Source of the DNA: Oikopleura dioica
Taxonomy: Eukaryota; Chordata; Appendicularia; Copelata; Oikopleuridae
NCBI GenBank assembly: GCA_907165135.1
Contig: OU015566.1
Coordinates: forward strand, 8,664,157-8,728,156
Direction: 5' to 3'
Length of the DNA stretch: 64,000 bases
Under the pieces are notes generated by a model that made no database searches, was not told the DNA's origin, and was given only the letters and a program-made list of their open reading frames with translations. This document shows positions 21,910-36,900 of this stretch, piece after piece. Both the position numbers and the translations under genes were made by a program. How positions within the stretch are numbered: position 1 is the stretch's first letter; every line of letters starts with the position of its first letter.

Positions 21910-24900
21910 TTATTCGCTGTCAGATGATTCCATCGGTTGCTGTTTTTCGCGGCGCACTCGATAAGGGCTCTAAATTGGGAGATTGAAACCCGGTTATTCA
22001 AAAAATGGACTTACTCGTTCGTGATGTAAATTTCGAACACCTCCGGTAAGCGTTTCGCGGGTTTCTTCGACTGTCCTGTGAGTTACTGTTTTGGTGATTG
22101 TTGTGATCTGAGATTTATATCAGAAAAGTAAGTTGAAGATTATTTACCTCTGTATCGCCATCTTGTCTGGTTTTGACATCAGTGTCAACATGTTCATCTT
22201 TATGAATATTCGACTGGACGTCATGTGACATGTATTCTTCCTGTCCCTTTAATTTTGTTATTGTATGCCTTGGAGATTTTTTCTTACTCTGTAATGCTCT
22301 TCAACTTCTGAGAGAACGCCTTCGTCGCTTCTGAACTGCTTCGTGACTTTCTTGGTTGTGATCTTTTTGACTTCGGGATTGACGTTCACGTCGACGACTG
22401 TTCTGAGAACCTTGTTGCCGGACATTTTCAGGTCTTCGGAGAGAATGGTAGCTTGCTGAGGTCGACCACTGATCGTCACTTGGTTTGACTGAAATTTTCT
22501 TTTGCAAAAATAGTTATTTTAAAGTTCTTACAGAATGCTGCTGCATAATATCAGGCGAAAAAGTGCCGATCGGCGAACCAAGATCAGACGGAAGATCGAT
22601 ATCCGAGTTGCCAGTATCCGTGGTGAATCCACCCTAGAGTTATAATTAGCTTTAAAAATATTTGAGAGTCTAACCTTAGAGTGAGTTGTCCACGTCTTGT
22701 GCTTTTCGGATCTGTAGCCGGCGTCGGTGGTGTTGTCAGTTTCCTCAACCTCGATATTGTACTGTCCTTGTTCGCCTTGCCAAGTCGAGTGGGAAGCTAG
22801 GGAGCTCTCAGAGCCCATGACAACAGCTAAAACATTGATAAAAACCACAATACTGATCAAAGTTTGAATCTTCTATATTTTTTCTACTCTAGAACGAAGG
22901 TAAATTTATTCTTGTCCTACAATGAATGAAATCTTAGAGACCTCTGATAAGAAAAACTACTGTAGTTATGTACATGTATAATTATGTAATATTTTATGTA
23001 TAAAAACGATGCCGTCAATATCCATTAACTTACTTGATGGAGGTCTGGAGCCTCTACCAGCCATTGGTTTGATCCACATTCTTGCTGTTCTCATCTCACC
23101 AAGACCCCATAGGTTTTCTGCTCGAACCGTGTATCGATATTCCGTGTTCTCAACGAGATTTTCGACGAAGAGGGATCTGTGATCTGGTCCCGGAAGTGGA
23201 ACGATCATCGGTGGAATTCCAGAATCTATGAAAATTTTATCACCAGAAAGAATTGATTGGTACTTACGCTCATCGATTGTATGGTATTCAACGACGTAGG
23301 ATGTAATTTCGCCGTGGCAATGGGTTGGCTCACCCCAGTTGACCTGCAGAGAAGTGGGAGAGAGGAGCTGGAACGCCAATCTCGATGGTTTTGATGGCGC
23401 TAGAATCATTTAAGGCATGTAAATAGCAAGATTTCTTACGTAATCCCGGAGTCATGATCGTGATTGTTTCCGAAGTGGCGCTGTTACCAAACTGGTTGAT
23501 CGCAGCGATCATGATCTCGTACTCAGAGCAAGGATCCAAATCAAGCAAGACGACCTTAATTGTCAAAAACTTTTGCATGAAATTCTTCGCTTACATTTTC
23601 TTCATCGCCAGAAACTTTCATCAGCTTCACCGACTGCCGAGATGTCTTTGAGTAAGTAATTTGATACTCGCGGACATAGCGCTGGAAATCCCACATGACA
23701 ACGCATTGCGTTGCGTGGACTTCGGTTTGAATGTTCGTCGGGGCATCCACTAAAGTCAATGATAAAATATATAAATTGTTATAGAAGATATTAGTAAGAA
23801 GCTTTTTCGAAACAAAACATATCCTGCTGCCTGCTAACTGAATCTAAAATTTTTGAATTTCTTTATAGTAAGAGAACATACAGCGATCTTCAATGAGTTG
23901 CATCTGAGTTCTAGCGATGCTCTCCGATGTCTTAGCGTCGGAAATATAAACCCAGCAAAGAGATCGTTTCTTTGGAATCTTGTCGATGAGTGGAACCTCG
24001 ATATGAGCTTTTTGTTGGCCATCCTGAAGACAGTTTTTCATAGAAATAATAAATCGAGATAAATACCTTGAAAACAATGAATCCAGACGCCCAGTTTGGT
24101 GGCTCCTCTCCTTCATTCTCTGAAACTTGATCATCAGAATCCTCTTCGTGAATCTTTCTCGACCATCGCGTGTGCCATTTGAGTGTCGATACACCAGAGG
24201 TAAATCTTCTTTCAACTGGAATGATCGCCATCTTCTCGGATAATCGGTAGGTCAGGTATTTTTCAGAAAACACGAATTTTTCTTCGGCAGGGAGGAGTTT
24301 GACGTAGCATTTTTGATTAGTTCCAAGCGAACACTTTCCTTGCGGCTCGATGAGGACAACCTTGAACTCGAGGAAATCGTTGGCGTCAAGTTTGGTATTT
24401 GCACAAAGTGGGACTTCTATCGTCTTTTCTTCTTCGCCATCGTCGAAGAGAACGATGCCCTGAAAATGAGTCTTTCTTGAATCCTTTCTTTTATTTACCT
24501 TTGTGTCAACATAATGGACACCAGCCTTGGCCGTGATCTCCATCGTGTTCCAGAAACAACCGACTTTGCCATCGCGTCCATTCAGTCGCTTGACATCAAT
24601 CTTCGCGATCTTCTTGTCAAGATTTACTTCGATTCTGCCTTCAGAGAATGTCAAGCATCCCGGATCTAAAGGGTTGGTTATTTACTGATTTTCTCAAGAA
24701 AATCACGGCAAATCAGAAAAACACTCAGGGTGGAAAATCTGTCTCTCCTGCAGTACATCTCTGATCTGCCTTCTTTAATTTGAGATTTTCACTTACAGAT
24801 GTCGTCGAGCACTTTGAAATCGACTTCAGAAATCCTAAAAAAAATATTTAATTTTGTATTAATTTTGATTTTCTTACAAAGAGTTTTTATCAACAATTTG

Positions 24901-27900
24901 GAGTTTGACTGGAACAGACTTTGACTTGATAGATCTATCAAAGAGCGTGATTTGGACAAGCGCCGTATCCTGACCAGGCGCAAACTGCAGCTCGCCAGTT
25001 CCCCAATTCTGAGGCGGCTGAATTAAAAGTTTAATATTCAAAATATTTTCGCTCGAAGAATTCTACCTCAGCCATAGCAATTGCTTGCCATTTCAGTCGA
25101 AGACCATCCTGCGTTGATCGTCGTTGAATTTTAATTGTAGCGACTCTTTCCGACATCTTGTAATCTCGGGCATCGAGAATTTCAATATCATTGAGAGTGT
25201 TGAACTCGACGAATTTGGAGTATCTACTCTTTCCACGCCTGTTGATGGCAATAACTCGAGCTTTGTACATCGAATCAGGAGACAAGCCACCGATAACTGC
25301 TGTAAATTCATCGTTTGAAACGATCTTGGACTTTTCTCGACCAGTACGGAAGTCTCGAACAGCCACTTTGTACTCTCCCACGGGACCACCAAGTCTTGGC
25401 TTGCTCCAATTGATTCTGACTTCTCTGCTTGTGATATCGCTGACGGAGATTTTGCTTACTCGGCCAGGGATGCCTGTATCGTTCACGATGGTTATCGATA
25501 TTTCTGCAAGAATCTCTCCTCCAGGTTCGCCGATATACAGCGCATTCTTCTCCTTCATTGTGATCATGTCAGCGTTAAGCTTGATCGGCAACGACATGCT
25601 TTTGACTCCCTTGTCGAAATTGATGACACCAGAAGAAAGAGGTTCAGGCTCGTCAGAGTTTGACAAATCAGAAGACTCATTCTTCGGCATATGGATGACT
25701 TTCCTCATCATGCGCCACGAAAGAGTCGTCTGGAACTCAGTTGTATTTCGAGTTACTGTGATTTCAGCGCGTCCATCAGACGAGTTAAATTCGTAGTCAG
25801 ATTTGTATGTCAAGGTTATTGCTGGCAAAGTTTTGATTCTCACTGGAAGTGGTGGTGCTTTGTTTCCCGCAGAATTACGCGCGATAACAGTGATGTTATA
25901 CTTCTTGTCCGGCTCTAATTCGAGACAGCACGAAGTCACTGTTGATGGTAAAACGTGCTCATTTCGCTGATTTTCTTTGCCTTCTTCCCAGTAGAGCACG
26001 ACGTACTCACTTGGAGGTCCACCAGTTTCAGGCCTCTGCCATTTCACTTCTGCTTGCTGGTCGGCAACAAGGTTGGCAGATTGATGAAGCACCTGGCCAG
26101 GCGATTCAAGATGAGAGCCCACGTGAACTTCAGTAACAACGCATGGACCAAGAGTATCTCGTCCAGTAACGCCGGATAGAGTCAAATTGAAGACAATTGG
26201 TTTTCCAGAAGGATCGTTTTCTACTGCCAACTGGATGTTTGTTTCCTTATCACCAGGGCGGAAGAAGGCTTTGCCGCCTTGAGGACGGTAGAGAGCATCA
26301 GATGGATTCACTGGCGTTCCAAACCATTCAACAACAGTTCCGAACGCAGCTCCTTTCGATCTAATCAGTGCGATTTCGACGAGATCCTTGCTCAAGTCAA
26401 CTTGGTAGGACTGTCGTTTGAATTCAATCAGACCCATTCCAATGTCGTTGAGAACCTTGAAATGGCAACCTCTTAGTTTGTTGTCAATAATAGCTTGTCC
26501 GGTCGGGTCTTCAAGAACAAGGTCGATTTCTTCGACAGGAGTGTTTGGATTCGGCTCCGAAGGCATTGGCATTTCAATGACAGATTCGTACTGTCCTTTT
26601 TCGAAGATAACTTTTCCCTTGACAGTATTCCACGGCGAATTGTGATCAGAAGAGCTAACATGCCAGGGAACTTCGATGCGTTCTTGAGCTGTTTCTCGTC
26701 GAGCGACGTGTAGGAAGCAACGTTTGTTGCTCTGTTTGAATTCTAACTGGCCCTGTGTCGTTGGTTTCATGGAAACGATGCTTCGTTTTACATCATTGGC
26801 AATGTTAATTCTAGCTTGGCGTCGTCCAAGTGCAATCTTTTTGTCATCAAGTGAAATTTGAATATCGAAGGAGCTTTGCTCAGACATAACCGGGTCTTTT
26901 TCCAAGAAGATCTTGATTAATGCAACCCCTGAGGAGTCGGAAAACTCGACGAAACCAGAGAGACTATCATAAGCTCTGCTACTACTGCTTGTTTTCCAGG
27001 CAACCGACATGAGGGCAGAAGTCTGGATTGATCTTCGGACAGGAATTTCAATAACACCAGCAGATTGTTTGAAGAAAAACTCGCTTTCTCCAAGTTCTAC
27101 CGTAATTGGAGCTAAAATATAGTTTAATTTAGAAAAACAAATAAATAAAAATGTGCTGGTGCTAGCGTGCTTAAAACGTGATATATAATAATTATCGCCA
27201 GTAGCTCTAAAATAATAAAGAAAATAGTAATATTGACTTACAAACATCATTCAAGATTTTCACAAAGCATTTGTTATTTCCCAATTTTGGTGTGACTTCT
27301 GAAGATTTTGGATTCGCCAAAGTAACTTCAAGCATTTCAACGGGCTCATCAATTTTCGGCTCTTGGCTAAGTGGAATAGGGATTTTGACATGATCCATCT
27401 GCTCTGGAATTTCGACTGTGCCAAAGTCGCCCTTGTCCGTCGACCAGTCGCACTGCACCTTGCAGAATTCATATCCAGAGCGACGAACCATCACTTCCAC
27501 AGTTTTGTCAGACTGCTTGCATTCCGCTTTTGAAGTTGGGAATTCAATCTTTGGTGGCTCCAAGTCATTCTCAATTTGCAAAATGACAGTGTTGCTGGTA
27601 CCAGAGATGCAGGGCATGCATTCGGATTTGGCTGCGCCAGGGTCGCAAAGTGAAACAGTGACGATCGAATAAGGTTCAGCGAGTGGCTTTTGTGGCAGTT
27701 TTAGTAACACGACACCATCGACTTGGTCAGACTGGAAGGTAGCGATACCGTCCGAATTGAGTCCTGCCATTTGAGGTGGACCATCGATCTTCCATTTAAC
27801 CCAAGAGACAGTGTCGACTCGGCCAGTTCTTTCCAGTGGCAATGAAATAGAGCCTTGCGATTGCTTCGCCTTAATTTTTCCTGTTGATACTTTGAAGCCG

Positions 27901-30900
27901 ACTTGGTTAGACGTCAGATCATTCTTTATCTTCACACTTGTTGGCTGTGGCACGTCAATTGTAGAAATTCCAGCGCCGATTGGTGCAAAGGGAACGAAAT
28001 CAAAACATTCTTCTTCATCAGAAGTCTCATCGAGTGACAATGGAATCGAAACAGATGCAGTCAAGGATCCATCAGCGAACTCTATAATTCCAGAGAGCTT
28101 GTCATATTTTTTGCTTTCCGATACTGTCTTCCAGGGAAGTTGGCAGGCGCCACCTGGAGCGGATCGAGTGTATGTGATGACCGCTTTTTTCTCAGACTGC
28201 TTGACGACAACAGCTGGCTGTGATGGCTTCATCTCGACTCCTTTGACATCCATGTCAACTTGAATAAGTGCCTTGGAGTTTCCAATCGCACAAGCTTGGC
28301 GGGAATCAGCAGTGTGGATATCTGCTTTGACGAGTTCGAAGTCGATTCCGATCGCATCCAACGAGCTCGGACTAGATGGAAGGGCCAGATTAATGGCTTT
28401 CGAAGGCTCTGCATCTTTGAGCTCAATGATTCCTGTTTGAATAGGAAAGTCTGGTGTATCTGGTTTCGCGATCCATGCAACTTCGATTGCAGTCGGAATC
28501 GGGCTCTCTGATCGCGTAACTAGAATTGATGCACTTCCGGAGGTTTGACGCGCTTGAACGAGCGCTTTCGAAACGGAAACATCTATCTTCGGCAAAGCCA
28601 AATCGTAGGTTACTTTTAGCGGAAGAACACTTTTGTCGCCAATATTGGAGCCTCGAACGGCTTCGATGGCAATTTCGATGACTTCTTCCTTTACGATCGA
28701 CGGGAATTGAGGAAGCTCGATTTCAATGTCTTTCATCAAATCTGTCTGACCAAATTGCAACAAGCCTCGTAGATTGAATAATGGGCTCTTCGTATTAGGA
28801 GATGTTACTTTCCAGCCAACGAGACCTTCCGCCTGAATATTATTGCTTCTGATGATGGGAATGGCTATCTTTCCGGAGGATTGCTTAGCTTCGAATGACT
28901 TCGATTTGAATTCGAAGACTGGTAAGGGAACATCATTCATCACAGAGATTTCGTGAATAACTTCGTCGCCAAGTTCACTGACGCCTTCGACTCCAATGAG
29001 TGCAACTTTAATCTTTGTGACTGGCTCATCGAAGGATAACTGATCAAGGTGAATTTCAATCAGTCCTTCAGAAACTCCATCGGGAATGATCATCGTCTTT
29101 GGTTCTTTTTGATCAACAGAATATGCAATTTTCATATCCCCAGAAAGATTTTTTGATCTTTTTACAGGAATTTCGACAACGGGGGTTGACTGGCGACTCA
29201 CTGTTTGTTTCGGGAGGACGAAGTCAACCTTTGCTTTTGCGACATCATGAGCGACGGTAACGTGACAAGAAAGGTCATCAACAGTTTGAGAAATCAGACC
29301 CTTATTTTCGGGAATATCGATGATTATATCAAAGTCTATGCTCTCTATCTTTTGGACATCTTTGGGAACATTTATGATGATTTCACATGTTCCATCTGCA
29401 TTGATTTTCGCCTTTCCACTGAGTTTGTATCCAGGAACAGGCTTCTTTGCTTTCCAGGCGATTTCGCGACCAGCAGCAGATATGGGTGAGGTCAATTTTA
29501 GCTTGATATCGCCATCAGACTGGTTGAACTGTATGTTTGGACTTGTGAATTTGTAGGCCGGACAGTCGTCAACAACTTTGACTTTGCATTTGGGATTGTT
29601 GATGGAGACAAATGGCGCACCGGTAACCTCACGAATGAAGACTTCGTATTCCTTAACTTTGACCATGTCAATATCCATTGAGATAACAGCTTGGCTCTGA
29701 TCTCCAGAGAAGATAATTTGTCCTTTCTGTTCATTTTTGAGTCCTTCGGAATGCCATGAAACAGTTATTTTCAATTTTGGCGTTCTATTGTTCGCGACGC
29801 ATGTGACGGGAAGCTCCACTTTGCCAAGGCGTTTCGATGCAACGCAGATTGGATCAGAGAAATTTATCTTTGTCGGTTCGATATCGTACTCGATGTTTAC
29901 AGTGGCCGCAGCTTGAGCAGAAACCATTTGATGCTCCTCTGTCGATGGAAGAAGTTTGACCGTTACTTTTTCGGTTGTCACGGAAATCGGAGTAGGATCG
30001 AATTCCATCTCGATGTTGGCCTTGGAGCTGTGGGCATCGAAAGTGATAAATTCAGGCTTTCCCGTATTCCATTCGGAAATTTTAAGCGGAGAGCTCGTCT
30101 TGTATTCCAATTTGCAAGGCTTGGTCAAGTTGTTAAGTCGTCTGACAGCAACATTGCCAACAGAATCTGACTGTTTGAAACTGAAATCATCTGACGAGAA
30201 TTCAAAGAACGTCAAATTCATCTTGACATCAATCGTCGCGGTCGAATTATCGCCAAGGCAGGCATAAGTTCCTTTCGGCTCGTAAAGTTCGATTTCAGCA
30301 TGAAACTTCTCTTTTTCAAACATTGTTTGAGCAATCGGAAGATCGAGAATATAAAATTCTTGCGTCTCATCAAATGCGAGTCTTCCTTCAGACATCTCGA
30401 AGGGATGAGTATCTGTTGTCAGTCTCCAACGAACTGATGCCAATCCAGCAGAAGCAGATCGCTTGACTGGAATGCTGACATGATTTTCAGACTGAAGAAC
30501 CGAGAATTCAGCCTGATCGAAGTCAAATCTTGCTGCTTTGAGATCGTTATCGACGACGAATGAACAGGTCATTGGTATGACGACTTCTTCATCATTGATA
30601 GCTTCGAGCTCAACAGTGACTTCATCTTTTTTGTGATGACCAGGGGTTTGATCGAGTTCGACGTCAATTTTCTTCTTGAGCTCTCCATTGAGAAATTTGA
30701 TTTCGTAAATTTTGTTGTAGAAGGGATTCGAACTGCATTTTTGAGAAAGCTTGAGAGTAGCACTTCCAGACGCGTTCCCGCTTCGAGTAATTGTAAGCTT
30801 TCCAGAACTGTCAGATTGAGTGAAAAATAGAGGTGATGTAACGCCAGCTTCGAATTGAAAATTGGCAGGTTTGATATCGTACACAAGCTGAACTGTACAT

Positions 30901-33900
30901 TGCTTCTTTTCTCCAAGTTGAACTGGAGCATCAGGAATAAGTGTTACTGTGAGCTCATCGTCAGAGAGGTCAGGCACCGGTGATTGACTTATATTAATTT
31001 CTAGTGTTTGGAGCTCTTCATTTGGTTGGAATGAAAATGATCCAGTTAGGTTGTTATAAGGTGATTTTGCACCAAATTTCGAGGAGATTTTCCAATTGAC
31101 ATTAATGGCGTCAGTTTTAGCGTACATTCGGCAGACGGGCAAAACAAGTTTCTTGTCCGATTGCACAACACTTGCTTTTTCCGTGGTAAAGGATACAGTA
31201 GGACGTTTGATGTCGTTGATAACAGTAACTTCAGCTGCGTGTATAGCCCCCAACATCGGGTTGTTTTCACCTCGAGGGTCGTAAAGCTCCACGCAAAACG
31301 TGTCTTCATCCACATCTTGTGGAGCTTGTGGGAGGTCGAACTCGACCTTGAAGAGACGACTATCTCCTGTGAACTTGGCATTTCCGGTGAGATTTTCGTA
31401 GAAAGATTTGGCTCGCGCGTTTGCAACTTTCCATGCGACAACACATTCTCCTTCGCCACCTCGGACAACGGCAACGGAAAAGACTTTTTCTGATTGACGG
31501 ACGGTAATTTTCTCGACTGGCAGTGATGTCGTCGGTCTCGATATGTCGTTGAGAAGAGTGACGGCCATAACTGGATGCTTTCCTAACTTAGGTTTTCGGC
31601 GTGCTGGTGAGTTCTGCTCCTCTTGGTCATCAAGAACTGGTACAGAAAGAACAACAGTGAAGATGACGTGTTCATCCGGACTTGGATCACGAGAGACAGG
31701 AATAACAATTGTTCTGTCAACATCACCAGCTCGGAAAGCAACTTCTCCTTTGATAGCGGCAAATTTTGGATCAAGTGATTTGACGTGGTACTTTGAGCTG
31801 ACAGGGGTATTCAAAAAGCCAGATCGGTTTATATGAAGTGTGATATCGCCGTCAGACTGCTTTGCCATTATTTCATTCACCAAAAAGCTCAACATCTCAG
31901 CTTGGATATCGTTGTTGACGAAAACTTTGGCTGCATTCTTTGTTTTGTGACCTTCTGGATGATGATCGCCGCCAATTCCGCCAAGACGTAGCATGAGTTT
32001 GTTGCTTTCCGCCCAAATCGGAAAATTTGGAAGCTTGAATTTAATCTCCGTTGTGCTTTCACCGTCGTCAATCATTTCTCGTCCGCCGACGCCATAGTAA
32101 GGAGAGTGCTCATTCGTCACGTCCAAATACCACGGAATAAGAATTCTACCTCCCATAAATCTACTTCTAGTAACTGGCAATGAGACATCTCCATTTGTCT
32201 GTCTAACTTTTGTTTCAGTTAGATCAAGGGAAATTAAAGGCCTTGGAATATCATTTTCAATAGCTACTAGAGCCTCAGTTTGTGTCATTTCAGTGCATCG
32301 ACCACCAACAGGGGGTTCCATAACAATCTTAGCGATGTTTGCGGAGAATTTTTGCGGAACTTGCACCAGCTTGAATTGGATTGTGGCTTCCTCAGATCCA
32401 TCCTTCAGCTTTACCACGCCGCGTTGTCGTTCATAGAAGGGATCTAATGGGTTTTCATGATCGGCGTCCACAACATGCCATCCAATTGTCACATCACCAG
32501 TGAGATTTGGCGGGGATCTCACAACTTTGACATCCAAAACTTCTTCGCTCTGCTTACAAGAGAAGCTTGTCTTTGGCAAAGAAATGATTGTTGCTTTTAG
32601 ATCGCTCTCAACGCTGACTTTAGCAAGAATATCATCACCGAGTTTTGGCAAACATGCGCCTTCAACAGCAACCAGAGTAAGGGTGTACTCATCGAGATCA
32701 ATATTAAGAGGGGTCTTCGAGAAGTCGACTTTGATAAATTTCAAGTCTTCTCCATCATCAAAACGTTCCCACTTTTCTTCATTGATTCCACTTGTCGAAC
32801 AAATCTGGCACTTTACCATAACAGGGCCATGTTGGCTAAAATCTCGCTTGATGGGAACCATGAGATGATCATCTGATTGTCGGCACGTAAAGTCGATTTT
32901 GTCGAAAGAAATAACTGGGATTTTGACATCCTGGGAGACAACGATTTTGAAGTTAGGCTCTTCAATTTCCGTCATCAATCCACCTCGAGCCTTTTCAATT
33001 TCAATGATGTAAGTAGCTTCGAGAACTTCCGATGGTGTCATATCGATTGCGATTTCGACTTCTTTTTCATCAGCATCATCTGCGTCAAAGAAGACGACCC
33101 CTTCGATTGGTCGGAATCCGGGAAGATCAGCTGAGATTTTGTAGGGAATAGTCACACAATCTGCAGAATTTCCTGATCGAACAATCTTCATTTTGATGGG
33201 ACCATCAGATTGTTTGGCAGTTTCAGGCTTGATCACGGCGATTTTGGTGGGCTTGACATCGTGAATAATGTCGATCTCAACATTTTTACATTCTAGTGTC
33301 GGACAGCTGAAACCTTCAACATTGTCCATCGAGATAACAATCTTCCCCATATCACCAGAAAGTGGAACATCAGGAAGAGGGACCTTAAAGTCCATTTCTT
33401 CTTCGCCATCTTTCATGATTATTGATCCTGTGTGTCCGTCAAGATCACCGCCGAAAATTGAATAGTTTGCTTTGAGCTCGCCTTCGAGATTACCGAATCG
33501 TTTCATAGTAAAATCAGCATGTCCAGAAGATTGCAGTGCCTCTGCTTGCTTTGATTTGACCTCCACGTGACTTCGTGGCAAATCATTGTGCACTTGGAAA
33601 ACAGCTTCTTTCTTCGGCAAGTCAAATGAATGATCGCTTATGATATCAGTGATGATGACTTTGTAGTTGTCAACATCGGTGTATCGAGGAATGGTTTCAA
33701 CCGGAATTGAAAAGCTGGCTTCAACTTGTCCCGGAGCAAATGACACTTGAGTTGTGAGGATTTCTTGATTCTCTAAGACGACTTGAGCACTTATGGTCAT
33801 TGGACAGTCGGCGAATCCTTTACGCAAAAGTGCAACTGGAATTGATCCTGCTGATCGGACAACCATCTGCTCCAATTCGATCACTTCTACCGCGGATGGT

Positions 33901-36900
33901 TTGATGTCATTCTCCACTGTCATCGTCAAATCTGGCTGCGAGCCTATCTTACAAACGTCATTCTCTCGGTCAAGACAGACTTGGAAGGTAGAAAAGCTTT
34001 CACCGATCGGAATTTTTGGCAAATCAAACTCAATATATCCAAGTGATTGTCCATCGCCGAAGTTGACCTTTCCTTTGAGCGCAGAAAATGCTGGATGGTC
34101 AGATTTAACATACCAGTCAACAGAAACCTCCTCCCGCATGTTCGTTGTTCTAGCTACAGGAATACGAACGCGTTCAGCACTCTGCTTCAAGTTAAGTTCT
34201 GGGAGATCAAAGCTTGCTTTTGGGAAAAGCACGTCTTGCACAAGATTGACTGTGCATTTGATATTGTCACCGAGAAGGAAATCTTGATCTTCATCAGCTC
34301 CAAGAAGTTGCAATTCAAGTTCAAGCGATTTCGCTGCAGAGGGTTTCTGGCAAACAGCTAGCTCAATGAATTTTTGATCTTCGCCGATTTCGAATTCCAG
34401 AGTTCCAGCATCTTTGCGCCAGTCTCCGGCAAAAAGTCGCTCGCCATTTTCTCGCCAGCTAACTTTGATTGCATTTGCGGTTCCATCTCGCTTGACTGGG
34501 ATTTTAATAGTTCCATCGGTCTGTCGCGCTGTCAGCTTTGCATTAGAAAACTCGACAATTGGCCACTGAATGTCATTCTTGACAAGAATTTCTAGTCTAT
34601 TTGGATCTCCGAATTCGGCATCGCCGTCAAGGCCAAGAAGCTCAAAAATATATTTCGCGTCTTTTTCTTTCATCGGATGCGTGGGAAGATCGATGACAAT
34701 GTCTTGGTCGAAGTCGCCGTCTTTGAAGTTGGCTTGGTATTCTTTCATGAAACTTTCATCGCCAAGATGCGTCTCACACTGCCACCGAACAGTTGCGTCT
34801 CCGAATTGGAATCCGCTACGCTCAAGTTTCAGCTTCAACTGCTTGTCAGACTGTTTTGGTTCATCTGTTTGAACGGAGAAACCGATCTTTGCCGGTTTGA
34901 TGTTGTTCTCGATTCTTATGTGGCAATTGAGAAGCTCGCCCAACACTGGTTGAGTGACGGGGTCAAGAATGATGTCGAACTCGGCCTCGTTAGCGCCTTT
35001 TGTGACGAGTGGCGATGTGAGGATAATTGACGCTGTGGACTCGCCAGGATTGAAGACGAGTTGTCCATGGAAATCCTAGGAATGTCACTTTCATCACATG
35101 GTGGCCAACTTACCTTGTAATCTTGTCCATTCGACTTTGGGTCAACTTTCCAGTTCACGACAACTGGGGCGGTCATCTCCGACGATCGGAACAAGGTAAT
35201 TTTATGAACACCATCTGATTGCTTGAATGTAAGAGACTTCTCAGCAAATCCGACTTTTGGCCATCCTAGAAGAGAAAATTAACTTAGCCATCTTTAGAAT
35301 TGATACACAGCACCACATGCTCCTAACAAGTCAAGAAAACTCGTACACACGTACGAGTTTTCCATATCAAATATATTTTCGAATCTTTCGTTCAATAAAT
35401 TGAATATTCAGCTGGGACTCACGAGCTTTATATTCGAGAAAGATAGAAAATAGCAGAAAAAGTCTTGATAATTTATTCTCCTTCGCGCTTGCCCTTCTTC
35501 CTGATAGAATTAGTAAAGTCACTAAAATACACCACTTCAAGAAATTGATATTATTTTGAAACCACAAATCTTCTGCTGACAATGCTTATTTGCGTCCTTT
35601 TATCCTGCTTTTTGATCATATAATGCTACTGCTCAGTTCGAGTTTTTTGACATTTCATAAAAACTCCCGACTTATTATCATAACCGTGGTCATATCATAG
35701 TAGTAGCTAGACAGCATCAAGTTAGGAAGTGATCACCACATGCAGAATTTTCGAAAACACCACTACGAACTTACAGTGATTCCCCATTTTCATATCGTTT
35801 TGAGCCATCAATCTTCAACTTGTGTCTTCGTTGATTTCAAAACTGACCGTTCGGTGCATTTTTTGTAAAAAATCATAGTGCCCTGCTGTGTCTGCATAGT
35901 GTGATTTTTGTGCATTGTGTAAGGTTTTAGTAAAGAAAGCAAAGAATGCCGAAGTTAGAATTTTGTGAGTAGCTGGAGGAAATTTTGAATTCAAAAATTT
36001 GAAAAGATGTTGTGTCAATAACTCACTGATGTCGTTTTCGATCTTGACTTCTAAGCGCTGCTCGCCATTCTGAATTTGAAAATGGTTTCCTTCATGTTCT
36101 TTTTCGGTGCTTTACCTTCAGTCGAGCTCCTCCCTTTGGTCTATCGAGGACAATGAAGAAAGACTCGTCTGGGAACTCTTGTGGCTCGGTCGGTAGATCA
36201 AGGTGGATCCACAGCTTTGTCTCTCCAGAAGCAAAATCAAGCTCTCCACTTATTCCCTTGTAGGCAGTATCTTAATTCGGTAAGTATGATGATTAAGTTA
36301 TAAAAGAACATACGTGTGCTGGAGAAGGGTTGAAGTCTCCAAGGCTGGGTAACATCTCCATCACTGACTTGTGTTCGGACAACGCAAACGCTCAACCGTC
36401 CATTTGATTGTTGTTCAATTTTAGGAAGAGGATCGTAGAAGGCAATTTCTCCAGCAGCTAAAACTCTTTTAAAACTGTACTTTGAATATTTTACAAACTT
36501 TTATCATTGAGAAGAGACACGGAACACTGAGTTTTGTCGCCGAGAGAAGCATTGATAGGTTGGTCGAGAGTGATTGTGAACTTTTCCTCTGAGTTGTCCT
36601 GTGGCATTTCTGGAACATTGATAGCAAGATCAAGACCTTCATCGCCACTTCTGAATTGGGCAGTTCCAACAAGACCTCGGAAATATGATCCTTCGGGAGC
36701 ATCGACTCGCCATTTGACTGTCGCTTCTTCCAAGCATCTTTCATGACGCAGAAGTCGTACAGTAATATTTCCATTTGACTGGAGCTGTTTTACAGACTCA
36801 TCACTAAATTCAATGACACCAGGACCGAGATCATTGTTGAGTGTAACGTGACACTTTCCTCGTCGATCTTCCAAATCATAAACGACTCCAGGTTTGAGCT

